The notes under the pieces were generated by a model, which saw nothing but the letters and a program-made list of their open reading frames with translations, had not been told where the DNA came from and made no database searches. A stretch of DNA of 34,977 nucleotides from Campylobacterales bacterium (GTDB lineage: Bacteria; Campylobacterota; Campylobacteria; Campylobacterales; Sulfurimonadaceae): assembly GCA_026390115.1 (NCBI GenBank), contig JAPLGO010000001.1, positions 1-34,977 on the forward strand, read 5' to 3'. The position numbers were made by a program, and so were the translations under genes. Below, in pieces: positions 1-7,289 of the stretch (position 1 is its first letter; the number at the start of each line of letters is the position of its first letter).

Positions 1-43
1 AAAATATACTCTAGCATACAAAAAGAGAAAAATAAAAAATAGC

Positions 44-125
44 ATCCGGACACTTATGCTAAAATGGCATTACAGAAAATATCTTTTTTAAAGTGTCCGA
101 ATCATTTCGCTGAAGGTGTCCGGAT
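44..125. repeat. Inverted/direct repeats of the GGACAC motif, possible insertion-sequence end
   Basis: ATCCGGACAC (44-53) is repeated in inverted orientation as GTGTCCGGAT (116-125), and a third copy, AAGTGTCCGA, lies at 91-100. The two leftward copies are about 24 bp apart. Closely spaced repeated motifs of this kind are typical of transposon ends (for example IS21-like), but no transposase is visible in the window, so the assignment is only a guess. The repeats overlap the 3' end of the small leftward ORF at 88-249. Confidence 0.3.
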
Positions 126-249
126 ACTCCGCTGTATGCACTTTATCTACTTTTATCTTTGATGTAGTTGTCTGTGAGGTTACTTTATTAGTTTCTTTGT
201 TTACAGTTGTGTAAATATTTTGATACGATATTACTTTTTGACCCGCCAT
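88..249 (-). CDS. Small hypothetical protein (53 aa), possibly truncated by repeat/IS-end DNA
   Basis: A short leftward ORF begins MAGQKVISYQNIYTTVNK and ends in SEMIRTL. Its ATG (249-247) is preceded by a strong Shine-Dalgarno, AAGGAGG, about 9 nt upstream, which is the main reason for calling it. The protein is polar, Thr/Lys/Val rich, with no membrane segment, and I recognise no family. Its last dozen or so codons are made from the GGACAC repeats at 91-125. The original gene may therefore have been longer and been cut by an inserted element, the present C-terminus being read-through into the repeat. The alternative is an intact micro-protein. Confidence 0.4.
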   Translation of the reverse strand: MAGQKVISYQNIYTTVNKETNKVTSQTTTSKIKVDKVHTAEYPDTFSEMIRTL

Positions 250-877
250 TGTGTTGTTCCTCCTTGGAATTATATTTTAGCAATTAAGCACCTAAAATTA
301 CATAGATATTATGTAATATGAAAGTATAACCAAATTTAATGAGATAATTACATTAAATTTTAATATATTTTCATAAATTATAAAAACAAATGCTAATCAT
401 CTATGATTAGAACATCTTTTTAGAATGAAAAATTATAATGCAATAATCAAAAAATCATAAAAACACTAATCACTATAATTAAAACACTTAATCATAGTGA
501 TTATTATTGTGCATCTGTATGATTAGAAATTTTGGTTAAAAATAACTACAAAAAACCCTATAAATAGGCTTTTATTTAACTTTTAACCGTTAGTGACCTC
601 TTCTATTATATTATGGGAATTAAATCAAACACTTCTCTCTCGTCTGGCATGATATTGAATTTCAGCCGTCTCTATTTCATAAATTGCTCGTCAATTTTGA
701 AGTAGTGACGGCTACGCTTACAATCTGCATGATTACAAGCATAACGAATTTTGCACCGCCTCAAAATAGCTTTACGACTGCATCACTAAAAAAGAATTGT
801 GAAATTCTTTTGAAGATTCAAGATATTTGAAATTTTATTCCTACTACATGACATAAATATTTTAAAAAGGAAGAACT
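250..877. other. AT-rich intergenic stretch with palindromes; no convincing gene
   Basis: About 630 bp without a supported gene. Positions 300-530 are very AT-rich and carry several ATGATTAG/CTAATCAT motifs, listed separately. A weak hairpin (CCTAT-AA-ATAGG) followed by a T-rich run lies near 555-575. The leftward strand at about 620-785 reads like coding sequence with a Cys/His cluster but is broken by stops. The stretch may be regulatory or recombination DNA of the accessory island, or decayed mobile DNA. Confidence 0.5.
393..526. repeat. Cluster of ATGATTA(G) inverted repeats
   Basis: CTAATCAT-ct-ATGATTAG is a perfect 8-bp inverted repeat at 393-410. TAATCACTAT (467-476) pairs with ATAGTGATTA (494-503). 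TTAATCATAG occurs at 489-498 and a further ATGATTAG at 519-526. Repeated half-sites of one motif suggest binding sites for a regulator or a recombinase accessory protein. The HTH protein and recombinase about 600 bp downstream are candidate partners, but that link is inference. Confidence 0.45.
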
Positions 878-985
878 ATGTTACAGAAAATAACGCTTAG
901 CTTGGCTAAGTGGGTTTGGTACCCCGCAGTTGAAGGATTAGTATCCACAATAATTTCACAGTTGGTGCTTATGCACCTTTCATAA
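878..985 (+). CDS. Putative 35-aa peptide
   Basis: ATG at 878 follows an AGGAAG ribosome-binding site at 868-873. The reading frame encodes 35 residues starting MLQKITLSLAKWVWYP and ending LVLMHLS. The peptide is moderately hydrophobic with two lysines near the N-terminus, so it could be an amphipathic or membrane-associated micropeptide. The coding DNA contains two hairpins (CTTAGC-TTG-GCTAAG at 896-910 and GGTGC-TTAT-GCACC at 964-977), and a terminator-like hairpin follows at 1028-1044, suggesting a short discrete transcript. It could equally be a structured non-coding RNA whose ORF is accidental. Confidence 0.35.
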   Translation: MLQKITLSLAKWVWYPAVEGLVSTIISQLVLMHLS

Positions 986-1027
986 CAGACACTTATTGAA
1001 CTGTTTCGTCTATTTCATTATCTTGGT

Positions 1028-1044
1028 GGGGCATAGCCCCTTTT
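1028..1044 (+). terminator. Rho-independent terminator-like hairpin
   Basis: GGGGC-ATA-GCCCC (1028-1040) is followed directly by TTTT. It is a compact GC stem in an AT-rich region, reading rightward after the 35-aa ORF. Confidence 0.5.
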
Positions 1045-1056
1045 AGCTTTGTTTTC

Positions 1057-1076
1057 GTACTTTTGACTAAAAGTAC
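1057..1076. repeat. Perfect 8-bp palindrome GTACTTTT/AAAAGTAC
   Basis: GTACTTTT-gact-AAAAGTAC lies between the terminator-like hairpin and the HTH gene. It is a plausible operator or hairpin for the HTH/recombinase pair downstream; no binding protein is known. Confidence 0.45.
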
Positions 1077-1152
1077 ATATCTGAACAACCACCGAATAGA
1101 CTTGTATGTATTTCTTTTAGAAAAAATGTTTATCTAATCAACGAGGTGCAAA

Positions 1153-1533
1153 ATGAAACTAACTATCAACTACAAAACAAGAGCTTCCAAAGTTTTAAAC
1201 TTTTCAACAGAAGAGATAGATGAATACGCAAAAAGAGTTAAAGGGCATTTGAATAAATGTATATTGGATAATAATACTTTAACAACAAATCAGATTATCC
1301 AATCAATATTTATAATCAAAGATATTCAAGATAAGCAGATAGAGAGAGAAGCAAAAGAGCTTCAAATCCAAAATCCAGTTATACGAAAACATCAACACGA
1401 TATTAAAATATTAAATCATGCAGGGCTTGGAGCGTCAAGGATTTCAAAAGAGCTTAGAGCAAAGTTTAATGTTCATGTGTCGCCTTCTACTATACAGAGA
1501 TATTTAAGAGATTTGAATAATGGGAAATCTTAA
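1153..1533 (+). CDS. HTH-containing DNA-binding protein of the accessory region
   Basis: A 126-aa basic protein with no recognised family. Its C-terminal third (about residues 90-122), running from GLGASRISKELRAKF to STIQRYLRDL, has the pattern of a resolvase/Hin-type helix-turn-helix: a first helix, a turn at VSPST, and a recognition helix. The N-terminal part is helical and charged, perhaps a dimerisation region. The ATG follows a GAGGTG ribosome-binding site. It ends 31 bp before the recombinase start at 1565, so the two are probably co-transcribed. A likely role is regulator or accessory factor for the recombinase or its element, inferred from position only. Nearby palindromes could be its sites. 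Confidence 0.55.
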   Translation: MKLTINYKTRASKVLNFSTEEIDEYAKRVKGHLNKCILDNNTLTTNQIIQSIFIIKDIQDKQIEREAKELQIQNPVIRKHQHDIKILNHAGLGASRISKELRAKFNVHVSPSTIQRYLRDLNNGKS

Positions 1534-1564
1534 GGGTGGCACATTTGAAAAACAGAGGAGAGAC

Positions 1565-2377
1565 ATGAATTTTAAATTATTTGCATTGGGAACGAAAAAA
1601 CGAGGAGATAGCCTCACGCACTCAAAAGCTCTCTTAACTAAAAGAGATATGTATTTTGATGATTTTGCAAACTATATGGAATCACAAGGGATTGAAGATA
1701 AATGGAATTTACTTCTCAATGAAGCAAACTTAAATGGCTTCTTAGAGCAAAGATTGAACGGATTGGCACTAAGTACAGTAGAAAACTATTTAAGCGGTTT
1801 TAACAGCTTATTAAGTGCATTTAAAGAGATTAATATTATGGTTGGCGTGTCTCAAAATTATTTAAAAAATAAATTCAATGATATTAAGCAGACTACACCA
1901 AAAAATATAAATATCGATAAACGAGGATTACAGTCCAACACTGTTTTAAATGATTTAAAAAATATAAGATACGAATCTTATGTAATTGGAAAATTAATGT
2001 TAACTCATGGTTACAGAATATCGGAAGCCATGAAAATCGTTCATGAGCCACAAAAATATGTGAAACTACTCTCTAACGGTGACTATAAGATTTCTGGTGT
2101 ATCTGGTAAGGGTGGCAAGATTTATCATGATAAAATCTTGAATCATAATGAAATGCAACTTATAAAGAATATGGCTAATATTCCCTCTAAGGCTGCTTTT
2201 CATAGAGATTTAAAACAAATTGATAGTAATTTAAGAGCTCATGATTTTCGATATAGCTTCGCTAAGAATTTGTTTAATGAAAAAGTTGTGGAAGTTGGAT
2301 ATAAAAGAGCCTTAGAGGTTGTTTCTAAGGCTTTAAATCATAATAGAAGTGCTATAACTAAACATTACTTAAGGTAA
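1565..2377 (+). CDS. Short tyrosine recombinase (270 aa)
   Basis: A site-specific recombinase of the phage-integrase/Xer fold. The catalytic set can be read in order: Arg in HGYRISEA, a Lys in the SGKGGK beta-hairpin, H-x-x-R in AHDFRYSF, a second His in LNHNRSAI and the nucleophile Tyr in KHYLR near the C-terminus. The N-terminal 120 residues look like a SAM-like core-binding domain. ATG at 1565 is preferred over one at 1520 because a strong AGAGGAG Shine-Dalgarno (1554-1560) sits 4 nt upstream of it; the earlier ATG overlaps the HTH gene. It is too short to be the housekeeping XerH, so a mobile-element or plasmid-type recombinase is likely. It converges with the lipoprotein gene, leaving an 8-bp gap. 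Confidence 0.8.
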   Translation: MNFKLFALGTKKRGDSLTHSKALLTKRDMYFDDFANYMESQGIEDKWNLLLNEANLNGFLEQRLNGLALSTVENYLSGFNSLLSAFKEINIMVGVSQNYLKNKFNDIKQTTPKNINIDKRGLQSNTVLNDLKNIRYESYVIGKLMLTHGYRISEAMKIVHEPQKYVKLLSNGDYKISGVSGKGGKIYHDKILNHNEMQLIKNMANIPSKAAFHRDLKQIDSNLRAHDFRYSFAKNLFNEKVVEVGYKRALEVVSKALNHNRSAITKHYLR

Positions 2378-2385
2378 GCAAGTTT

Positions 2386-2877
2386 TTATGGCAAAGTTAA
2401 TGTAGCATTAATAGGATTTATTACCGGAGTGATTGTTTGATTTACATCAATAATCGATTTATATATTTCTTGGAAATTGTATATATTTCCATTCTGCAAT
2501 ATAATATAAGAATAACTTATATTACTATCTTCTGCACAGATATAGCTTACTGATAAACCAGTACGAGTTTCTACGCTACAAGTGATATTAATAGTACCGT
2601 ATAAAGTATTGCTGCTCACAATTGTTTGAGTGATACCACTTTTTTCTAATTTCAGAATAATAGGACTCGTATTGGCGTCTGGTTCAACTCTATTCCATGT
2701 AATATTGAGGTCTCCATTATCTAAAAATTTGGTTGTTACACTATCTACTGTTGCAGAAACAGTGACTCCATTACTATTAACTTTTGTTGTTGGCGATGCG
2801 ACAGTTGCTACTTCCTCACAACCAACGAAACCAATCAATACAATACCTACTAAACATACGTATAAAAGTTTCTTCAT
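2386..2877 (-). CDS. Putative lipoprotein
   Basis: A 163-aa protein with a lipoprotein signal: MKKLLYVC followed by a hydrophobic stretch and the lipobox FVGC, with Cys20 as the predicted lipidated residue. The mature part is Thr/Ser/Asn/Val-rich, beta-strand-like, and contains two further cysteines around a TCSVETRTGLSVSYICAED segment, possibly a disulfide. The middle of the chain resembles a fibronectin/immunoglobulin-like beta-sandwich only in general composition. No function can be assigned. A ribosome-binding site (AAAGAGAA) precedes the ATG. It sits inside the accessory island and probably has its own promoter in the AT-rich gap at 2878-3045. Confidence 0.65.
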   Translation of the reverse strand: MKKLLYVCLVGIVLIGFVGCEEVATVASPTTKVNSNGVTVSATVDSVTTKFLDNGDLNITWNRVEPDANTSPIILKLEKSGITQTIVSSNTLYGTINITCSVETRTGLSVSYICAEDSNISYSYIILQNGNIYNFQEIYKSIIDVNQTITPVINPINATLTLP

Positions 2878-3045
2878 TTATTCTCTTTTCAATTATTTGA
2901 TAAGATTGTAACTACAATTAAATTAAATTGCGAAATTTGTAAAAATATTTTTATATTATTGTTTAATTTTGTTAAATTAACATACTTTATTTAAACAATC
3001 TTTCCTATTATCTAAATAGGAGTTATTAGATTAAATATAGTAAAC

Positions 3046-4203
3046 TTAAACTCCTTGTTCGTTTAAAATTTTATACTCGCGGCATCCTTGCTCTAACTGT
3101 GCATCACAAGCTTTGCCAAAAAGTTCTTTAGCTCTTTTTTTATCTTGTTTTACACCTTCTCCATTGTGATACATAATTCCGAGATTAAAACAACCAGTAG
3201 CATTTCCACTATCACAAACTTTTTTATAAAGTTCTACTGCTTTAAATTTATCTTGTTTTACACCTTCTCCATTGGCATACACAAGCCCAAGATTAGAACA
3301 ACCACCAGCAATTCCACTATCACAAGCTTTTTTATAAAGTTCTGCCGCCTTAAACTTATCTTCTTTTACACCTTCTCCATTGTAATACATATCTCCGAGT
3401 TTAGAACAACTATAAGCATTTTCACTATCACAAGCTTTTTTATAAAGTTCTGCCGCCTTAAACTTATCTTGTTTTACACCTTCTCCATTGGAATACATTA
3501 ATCCAAGACCAAAACATCCACCAGTAATTCCACTATCACAAGCTTTTTTATAAAGTTCTGCCGCCTTAAATTTATCTTGTTTTACACCTTCTCCATAGGC
3601 ATACATAACTCCGAGATTAGAACAGCCATAAGCAATTCCATTATCACAAGCCTTTTTATAAAGTTCTGCCGCCTTAAACTTATCTTGTTTTACACCTTCT
3701 CCATTGGAATACATATCTCCGAGTTTAGAACAACTATAAGCATTTTCACTATCACAAGCTTTTTTAAAGAGTTCTGCCGCCTTAAACTTATCTTGTTTTA
3801 TATCTTCTCCATTGTCATACATAAGCCCAAGATTAGAACAACCAATAGCATTCTCACCATTACAAGCTTTTTTATAAAATTCTACTGCTTTAAATTTATC
3901 TTGTTTTACACCTTCTCCATTGGCATACATAAGCCCAAGATTAGAACAACCATCAGCATTTTCACCATCACAAGCTTTTTTATAAAGTTCTGCCGCTTTT
4001 AATTTATCTTGTTTTACACCGTCCCCATTATTGTACATAAATCCGAGATTATAACAACCATTAGCATTTCCAGCATCACAAGCTTTTTTAAAGAGTTCTG
4101 CTGCGTTTGTTTTATTGCTTTTGTCATATTCGGCAAACCCTTCTTGAACTTCATCTCCAAATATTGATAGAGTGAGAAGTATAATGAGCATCCATATTTT
4201 CAT
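3046..4203 (-). CDS. Exported cysteine-rich Sel1-repeat protein (Hcp-like)
   Basis: A 385-aa protein with an N-terminal signal peptide (cleavage likely near residue 16) followed by nine complete 36-residue Sel1/TPR-like repeats (residues 34-357) and a partial tenth. Each repeat reads approximately AAELYKKACDSG..GC.NLG, then MY.NGEGVKQDKFK. Two cysteines spaced seven residues apart per repeat match the helix-pair disulfides of the Helicobacter cysteine-rich proteins (HcpA-E). Such proteins are secreted or periplasmic alpha-solenoids that bind other proteins; some Hcps bind penicillin derivatives weakly. Repeats 4 and 7 are nearly identical. An AAGGAA ribosome-binding site lies upstream of the ATG. 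Its specific partner is unknown. Confidence 0.85.
   Translation of the reverse strand: MKIWMLIILLTLSIFGDEVQEGFAEYDKSNKTNAAELFKKACDAGNANGCYNLGFMYNNGDGVKQDKLKAAELYKKACDGENADGCSNLGLMYANGEGVKQDKFKAVEFYKKACNGENAIGCSNLGLMYDNGEDIKQDKFKAAELFKKACDSENAYSCSKLGDMYSNGEGVKQDKFKAAELYKKACDNGIAYGCSNLGVMYAYGEGVKQDKFKAAELYKKACDSGITGGCFGLGLMYSNGEGVKQDKFKAAELYKKACDSENAYSCSKLGDMYYNGEGVKEDKFKAAELYKKACDSGIAGGCSNLGLVYANGEGVKQDKFKAVELYKKVCDSGNATGCFNLGIMYHNGEGVKQDKKRAKELFGKACDAQLEQGCREYKILNEQGV
3133..4104 (-). repeat. Nine tandem 108-bp coding repeats
   Basis: The Sel1-repeat gene consists of nine in-frame 108-bp units with high DNA identity; units 4 and 7 differ at only three residues. Such arrays can expand or contract by recombination in multiples of 36 codons without frameshift. 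Confidence 0.8.
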
Positions 4204-4250
4204 ATTTTCATTTCCTTGATTTTTAAAAAATATTATCTAAACAAACTTAA

Positions 4251-6005
4251 TTATTCATAATATTCATTAAATTTTGTTTTCAATATATCTAAATTTAGAT
4301 TCTCATAATGGCATTTACAAATCATTTCATATTTAACTTTTGGTCTAAATTTTCCATATCGGCTTTGACCTTGTGAACTATTCTTATGCCCTGACAAATA
4401 GTCAAGGATTCCATCTTCAATTAGCCCTTTTAAGCTTCCGCTAAAATTATGTCTAAACGAGTGTAAATCAAGCAGTATCTCTTTATTTTTGAGCTTTGTA
4501 AGCGTTTCTTCATCTAACCATGTTTTCTTATCATCATTGTATCTTTTGCCGTACGCTTGACCATATCCTTTTTTTGCCGTGTGATACAATTCTTGAAAAA
4601 GTCTTTCATAGCCTTTTTTCCTCTGACTTTCTATAAACTTTAATATGCCTAATTCTATTAAAATCGGGTGTATAGGGATGGTTCTTTTGCTTTGAGCGTT
4701 CTTTAACTGCTGGTCTGAAAATTTGTCTTCTATTCTGAAAAAGTGTATGCCGTCCTCTTCTGTTATTTGCTCTAAATATATTTGGGCTATTTCATTTGAA
4801 CGACAACCTGAATACAATAAGACAAGTGGCATCCAAACATCACTTGGACGCTCTTCTAAGCTCTCTTGTAGCTTACTTGTATAAACTGCACTCGCAAATA
4901 AATCATTAAGCTGTGAAGAGTAATACTCTTTTCTTTTATCATCATCAGAGGATGCACTTAAATTACTTTTACTTTTCAATCTATTTCTATCTAAGAGCTC
5001 ATTCTCGACTGCATAGTTTAAAAAACTATTAATGTTGATAACTTTATTTGCAAGGGTGCTTTCGCCTATTGTTGGATAGTTCTCTTTCTTTGAGATTGCG
5101 ATAATCTCTTTATATGTTTTTGTAGCATAGAGACTTTTATACTTGTTCCCGTCTGGTAAGAATAAAATATCTTTCGCGAATGCTTCAAGTTCTTCATGTG
5201 TAAAGTCGATTAAATACTCTTTATCTATAAGATTTAATAATATTGAAGTATCTCTAATTGTGCGTTCTTTCTCTTTTGAGGTCAAGGTTGCTTTGAAACT
5301 TTCAAAAACTTCTTGAGCAGTTTTTGAGTAATATCTTTCATCTATTGGGCTTTTTTCCGGCACGATTGGTGCTGGTGTGGGGGCTTGATAAGGTGTATTA
5401 TAGAGAGAGATGACTTGTCCTATATCCATACCATTTAAGTAAGTTGGGCTTTGTAAAGGAGTTTCTACCCTTTGCTCATTTCGTGCTTTATCTAAATGCA
5501 AAAGCTCTATCTCTCCCTTGATTACTTCATCTATATATCTATTTTGATTTTCTTTTGATAAAGTATTGAAGGTATCTATAAACTTTTGCTTCATGTTACT
5601 ATTTGTGACTATGTTTGTGTATGTAAACAGCTTGTCCGATGAATAAAGAGAGTTTGTTAAATTTGAGAGAGCCTTTTCAATTGCTTTGGGATGACTACCA
5701 AGTCGCTCATCGCCATTTTTTGTTGTGTATTTGTAGGTTTGTTCTCGTTGTTGCGAGTAAGAGCTATAATCATCTTTTGCCTCTTGTACATACTCTTTAA
5801 TTGTTGCTTGTATTAAATCTACCTCTTCTTCAAAACTCACTGTAATATCCTTAAATAATGATGTTATACGAGCGTTTATTATAGCAGTTATGAAATTAGC
5901 TTCTGATTTATTGTCAGTTTGTAATGATATGACTAAATTCTTTCGTGTTGTGGGTAACTTTCTTTTGTAGTGGAAAGTGTTTCTGTGTTGTGTGAGGTAT
6001 TGCAT
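4251..6005 (-). CDS. Phage/island-type tyrosine integrase
   Basis: A 584-aa integrase. The N-terminus (QHRNTFHYKRKLP) resembles the short arm-binding beta domain of phage-like integrases. The C-terminal third holds the catalytic tyrosine-recombinase domain: Arg in YSGCRSNEIAQI, H-x-x-R in LHSFRHNF, His in LSGHKNSS and Tyr in SRYGKFR. It would integrate or excise the neighbouring element. I chose the ATG at 6005; an in-frame ATG at 6035 would add MHQRLHQKGK, translated from a direct repeat, and lacks a better ribosome-binding site. The gene start lies about 120 bp from the 3' end of tRNA-Leu and is transcribed away from it, the classic arrangement of an island inserted into a tRNA gene. This explains the accessory character of positions 1-6000. 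Confidence 0.85.
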   Translation of the reverse strand: MQYLTQHRNTFHYKRKLPTTRKNLVISLQTDNKSEANFITAIINARITSLFKDITVSFEEEVDLIQATIKEYVQEAKDDYSSYSQQREQTYKYTTKNGDERLGSHPKAIEKALSNLTNSLYSSDKLFTYTNIVTNSNMKQKFIDTFNTLSKENQNRYIDEVIKGEIELLHLDKARNEQRVETPLQSPTYLNGMDIGQVISLYNTPYQAPTPAPIVPEKSPIDERYYSKTAQEVFESFKATLTSKEKERTIRDTSILLNLIDKEYLIDFTHEELEAFAKDILFLPDGNKYKSLYATKTYKEIIAISKKENYPTIGESTLANKVININSFLNYAVENELLDRNRLKSKSNLSASSDDDKRKEYYSSQLNDLFASAVYTSKLQESLEERPSDVWMPLVLLYSGCRSNEIAQIYLEQITEEDGIHFFRIEDKFSDQQLKNAQSKRTIPIHPILIELGILKFIESQRKKGYERLFQELYHTAKKGYGQAYGKRYNDDKKTWLDEETLTKLKNKEILLDLHSFRHNFSGSLKGLIEDGILDYLSGHKNSSQGQSRYGKFRPKVKYEMICKCHYENLNLDILKTKFNEYYE

Positions 6006-6014
6006 TTTGCCTTT

Positions 6015-6037
6015 TTGGTGCAACCGTTGGTGCAACC
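6015..6037. repeat. Tandem TTGGTGCAACC direct repeats upstream of integrase
   Basis: TTGGTGCAACC occurs twice with a 12-bp period directly upstream of the integrase start. Short direct repeats at this place are often integrase arm-type sites or an operator; here this is inference. Confidence 0.5.
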
Positions 6038-6122
6038 AAACAATAAAAAAGCCAAAATCATTGATAATTTAAGATAAATTAGTTTATGAAGTATTGTATT
6101 ATAAGGGTTTAAAGAGAGTAGA

Positions 6123-6207
6123 TGGTGCGGATGGGGAGACTCGAACTCCCACACCTTGCGGCACCAGATCCTAAGTCTGGCGTGTATACCAATTTCACCA
6201 CATCCGC
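6123..6207 (-). tRNA. tRNA-Leu (anticodon UAG)
   Basis: Acceptor stem GCGGATG pairs with CATCCGC, with discriminator A and encoded CCA. The anticodon loop CTTAGGA within stem CCAGA/TCTGG gives UAG. The long variable arm is characteristic of tRNA-Leu, and the T-loop GTTCGAGTC is present. It is the last gene of the leftward five-tRNA cluster and the probable attachment target of the integrase island. Confidence 0.95.
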
Positions 6208-6290
6208 GCACTATTATTATAAATTTCTGAATTTTTAATTTCTTAACTTTAGAAGTTAAAGCTGTCTCAGCGACTAGCCATATAATATTA

Positions 6291-6367
<77 letters not shown>

Positions 6368-6478
6368 AAATTTTAACCAGATTAACCCGATTAATTCTTG
6401 ATTTAAAAAAATCAAAGCTTTAGTGACCAAGAGACTAGCAAAGATAAATAGACTTCGTTCATTTACCATTAATGTAGA

Positions 6479-6555
6479 TGGTGCGCCCGATAGGATTCGA
6501 ACCTATAACCATCGGAGCCGAAATCCGAAACTCTATCCAGTTGAGCCACGAACGC
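6479..6555 (-). tRNA. tRNA-Arg (anticodon UCG)
   Basis: Acceptor GCGTTCG pairs with CGGGCGC. Anticodon loop TTTCGGC within TCGGA/TCCGA gives UCG, reading CGN arginine codons. CCA is encoded. Third gene of the cluster; a 111-nt AT-rich spacer separates it from the next tRNA. Confidence 0.95.
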
Positions 6556-6588
6556 TACTGCTTTTATTAAGTATTATATTTTGTATTA

Positions 6589-6666
6589 TGGGGTGGGATG
6601 CGGGGCTCGAACCCGTGACCCCCGGCACCACAAACCAGTGCTCTAACCAACTGAGCTAATCCCACC
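6589..6666 (-). tRNA. tRNA-His (anticodon GUG)
   Basis: Acceptor GTGGGAT pairs with ATCCCAC, with the extra G(-1) opposite discriminator C that is diagnostic of tRNA-His. Anticodon loop TTGTGGT gives GUG. CCA is encoded. Second gene of the cluster. Confidence 0.95.
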
Positions 6667-6704
6667 ATGCTAAAAAATATAAAACTTAAAATTATTTTAA
6701 AAAG

Positions 6705-6782
6705 TGGTCGGGGTGAAAGGACTCGAACCTTCGGCCCCCTGGTCCCAAACCAGGTACTCTAACCATACTGAGCTACACCCCG
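6705..6782 (-). tRNA. tRNA-Pro (anticodon UGG)
   Basis: Acceptor CGGGGTG pairs with CACCCCG. Anticodon loop TTTGGGA within CCTGG/CCAGG gives UGG. CCA is encoded. First gene of the leftward tRNA operon, starting about 40 nt after the strong promoter at 6826-6854. Confidence 0.95.
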
Positions 6783-6825
6783 ACCTAACACAAAAACCAA
6801 GCAAACAGCTGATTAATGAGGCGAA

Positions 6826-6854
6826 ATTATAGTCAATAACTTTTAAAATGTCAA
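6826..6854 (-). promoter_or_regulatory. Sigma70 promoter of the tRNA operon
   Basis: On the minus strand TTGACA (6854-6849), a 17-bp spacer and TATAAT (6831-6826) match the consensus exactly. This is unusually complete for a genome where most promoters show only a -10 box. The discriminator TTTCGCC is GC-containing and shared with ffs. Confidence 0.85.
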
Positions 6855-6894
6855 TACTTTTTTGCTAATTCTTTTTTATATTTATTATTTTAAG

Positions 6895-6900
6895 TATAAT
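6895..6900 (+). promoter_or_regulatory. -10 box upstream of the 89-aa gene
   Basis: TATAAT preceded by T-rich tracts, in the style of Campylobacterota sigma70 promoters; it predicts a leader of about 70 nt before the ATG at 6979. It is divergent from the tRNA promoter. Confidence 0.55.
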
Positions 6901-6978
6901 AACTTTAGAATACGTGAATTGCGAGTTACTAAAAAAGCATAATTTATAAGATTACATCCATTTAACGGGAGGTTATAT

Positions 6979-7248
6979 ATGAATAACACAAAAGATAGGT
7001 GCAAAAAACTTTTAGCTCTTGAGGGCATTGATATAAATTCGGAGATAGATTTTGATGTAAACGGAAAAGTTCATACGCTCAGTTTTTTTTATATTATCGA
7101 AACATTTATGGAAGCATCAAATGTATCGCAAACTATTTTTTTCACTGCTCTAGAAAAATCATTAGATACTAAAGAAATGGGTGTTGATAGATTTTTTGAA
7201 GGAATGGGTCAACTATTATTGATGACGCATCTCTCAGAGAAAATATAA
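6979..7248 (+). CDS. Small hypothetical protein (89 aa)
   Basis: An acidic, apparently helical 89-aa protein, beginning MNNTKDRCKKLLALEGIDI and ending THLSEKI, with no signal peptide or membrane span and no family I recognise. The ATG is preceded by a strong GGGAGGT ribosome-binding site and a TATAAT promoter about 80 bp upstream, so it is very likely expressed. It lies 41 bp upstream of the heme-type sensor diguanylate cyclase, which appears to have its own -10 box, so partial co-transcription is possible. A functional link to c-di-GMP sensing is only positional. A run of eight T (7083-7090) lies within the frame. Confidence 0.65.
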   Translation: MNNTKDRCKKLLALEGIDINSEIDFDVNGKVHTLSFFYIIETFMEASNVSQTIFFTALEKSLDTKEMGVDRFFEGMGQLLLMTHLSEKI

Positions 7249-7277
7249 TTTTAAGTCTTTTAGCTATAAATATCTGA

Positions 7278-7283
7278 TAAAAT
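7278..7283 (+). promoter_or_regulatory. -10 box for a leaderless diguanylate cyclase mRNA
   Basis: TAAAAT (in GATAAAAT) ends 6 nt before the ATG at 7290, with no Shine-Dalgarno between. Transcription would start at or next to the start codon. Confidence 0.45.
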
Positions 7284-7289
7284 ATTTTT

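Noticed and set aside
600-790. Leftward Cys/His-rich reading (RCKIRYACNHADCKRSRHYF) resembling a small zinc-binding protein
   Set aside because: No ATG, a stop just before the segment and a TAG shortly after; it could be decayed coding DNA, but the evidence is too thin to call a gene.
3145-4002. Long rightward frames of repeated FYTFSIGIH-type sequence
   Set aside because: They are the antisense of the 108-bp Sel1 repeats and carry no independent start signals.
1-6122. Second copy of the tRNA-Leu 3' end as the other attachment site
   Set aside because: Scanning by eye found no convincing match, so no att pair is reported.
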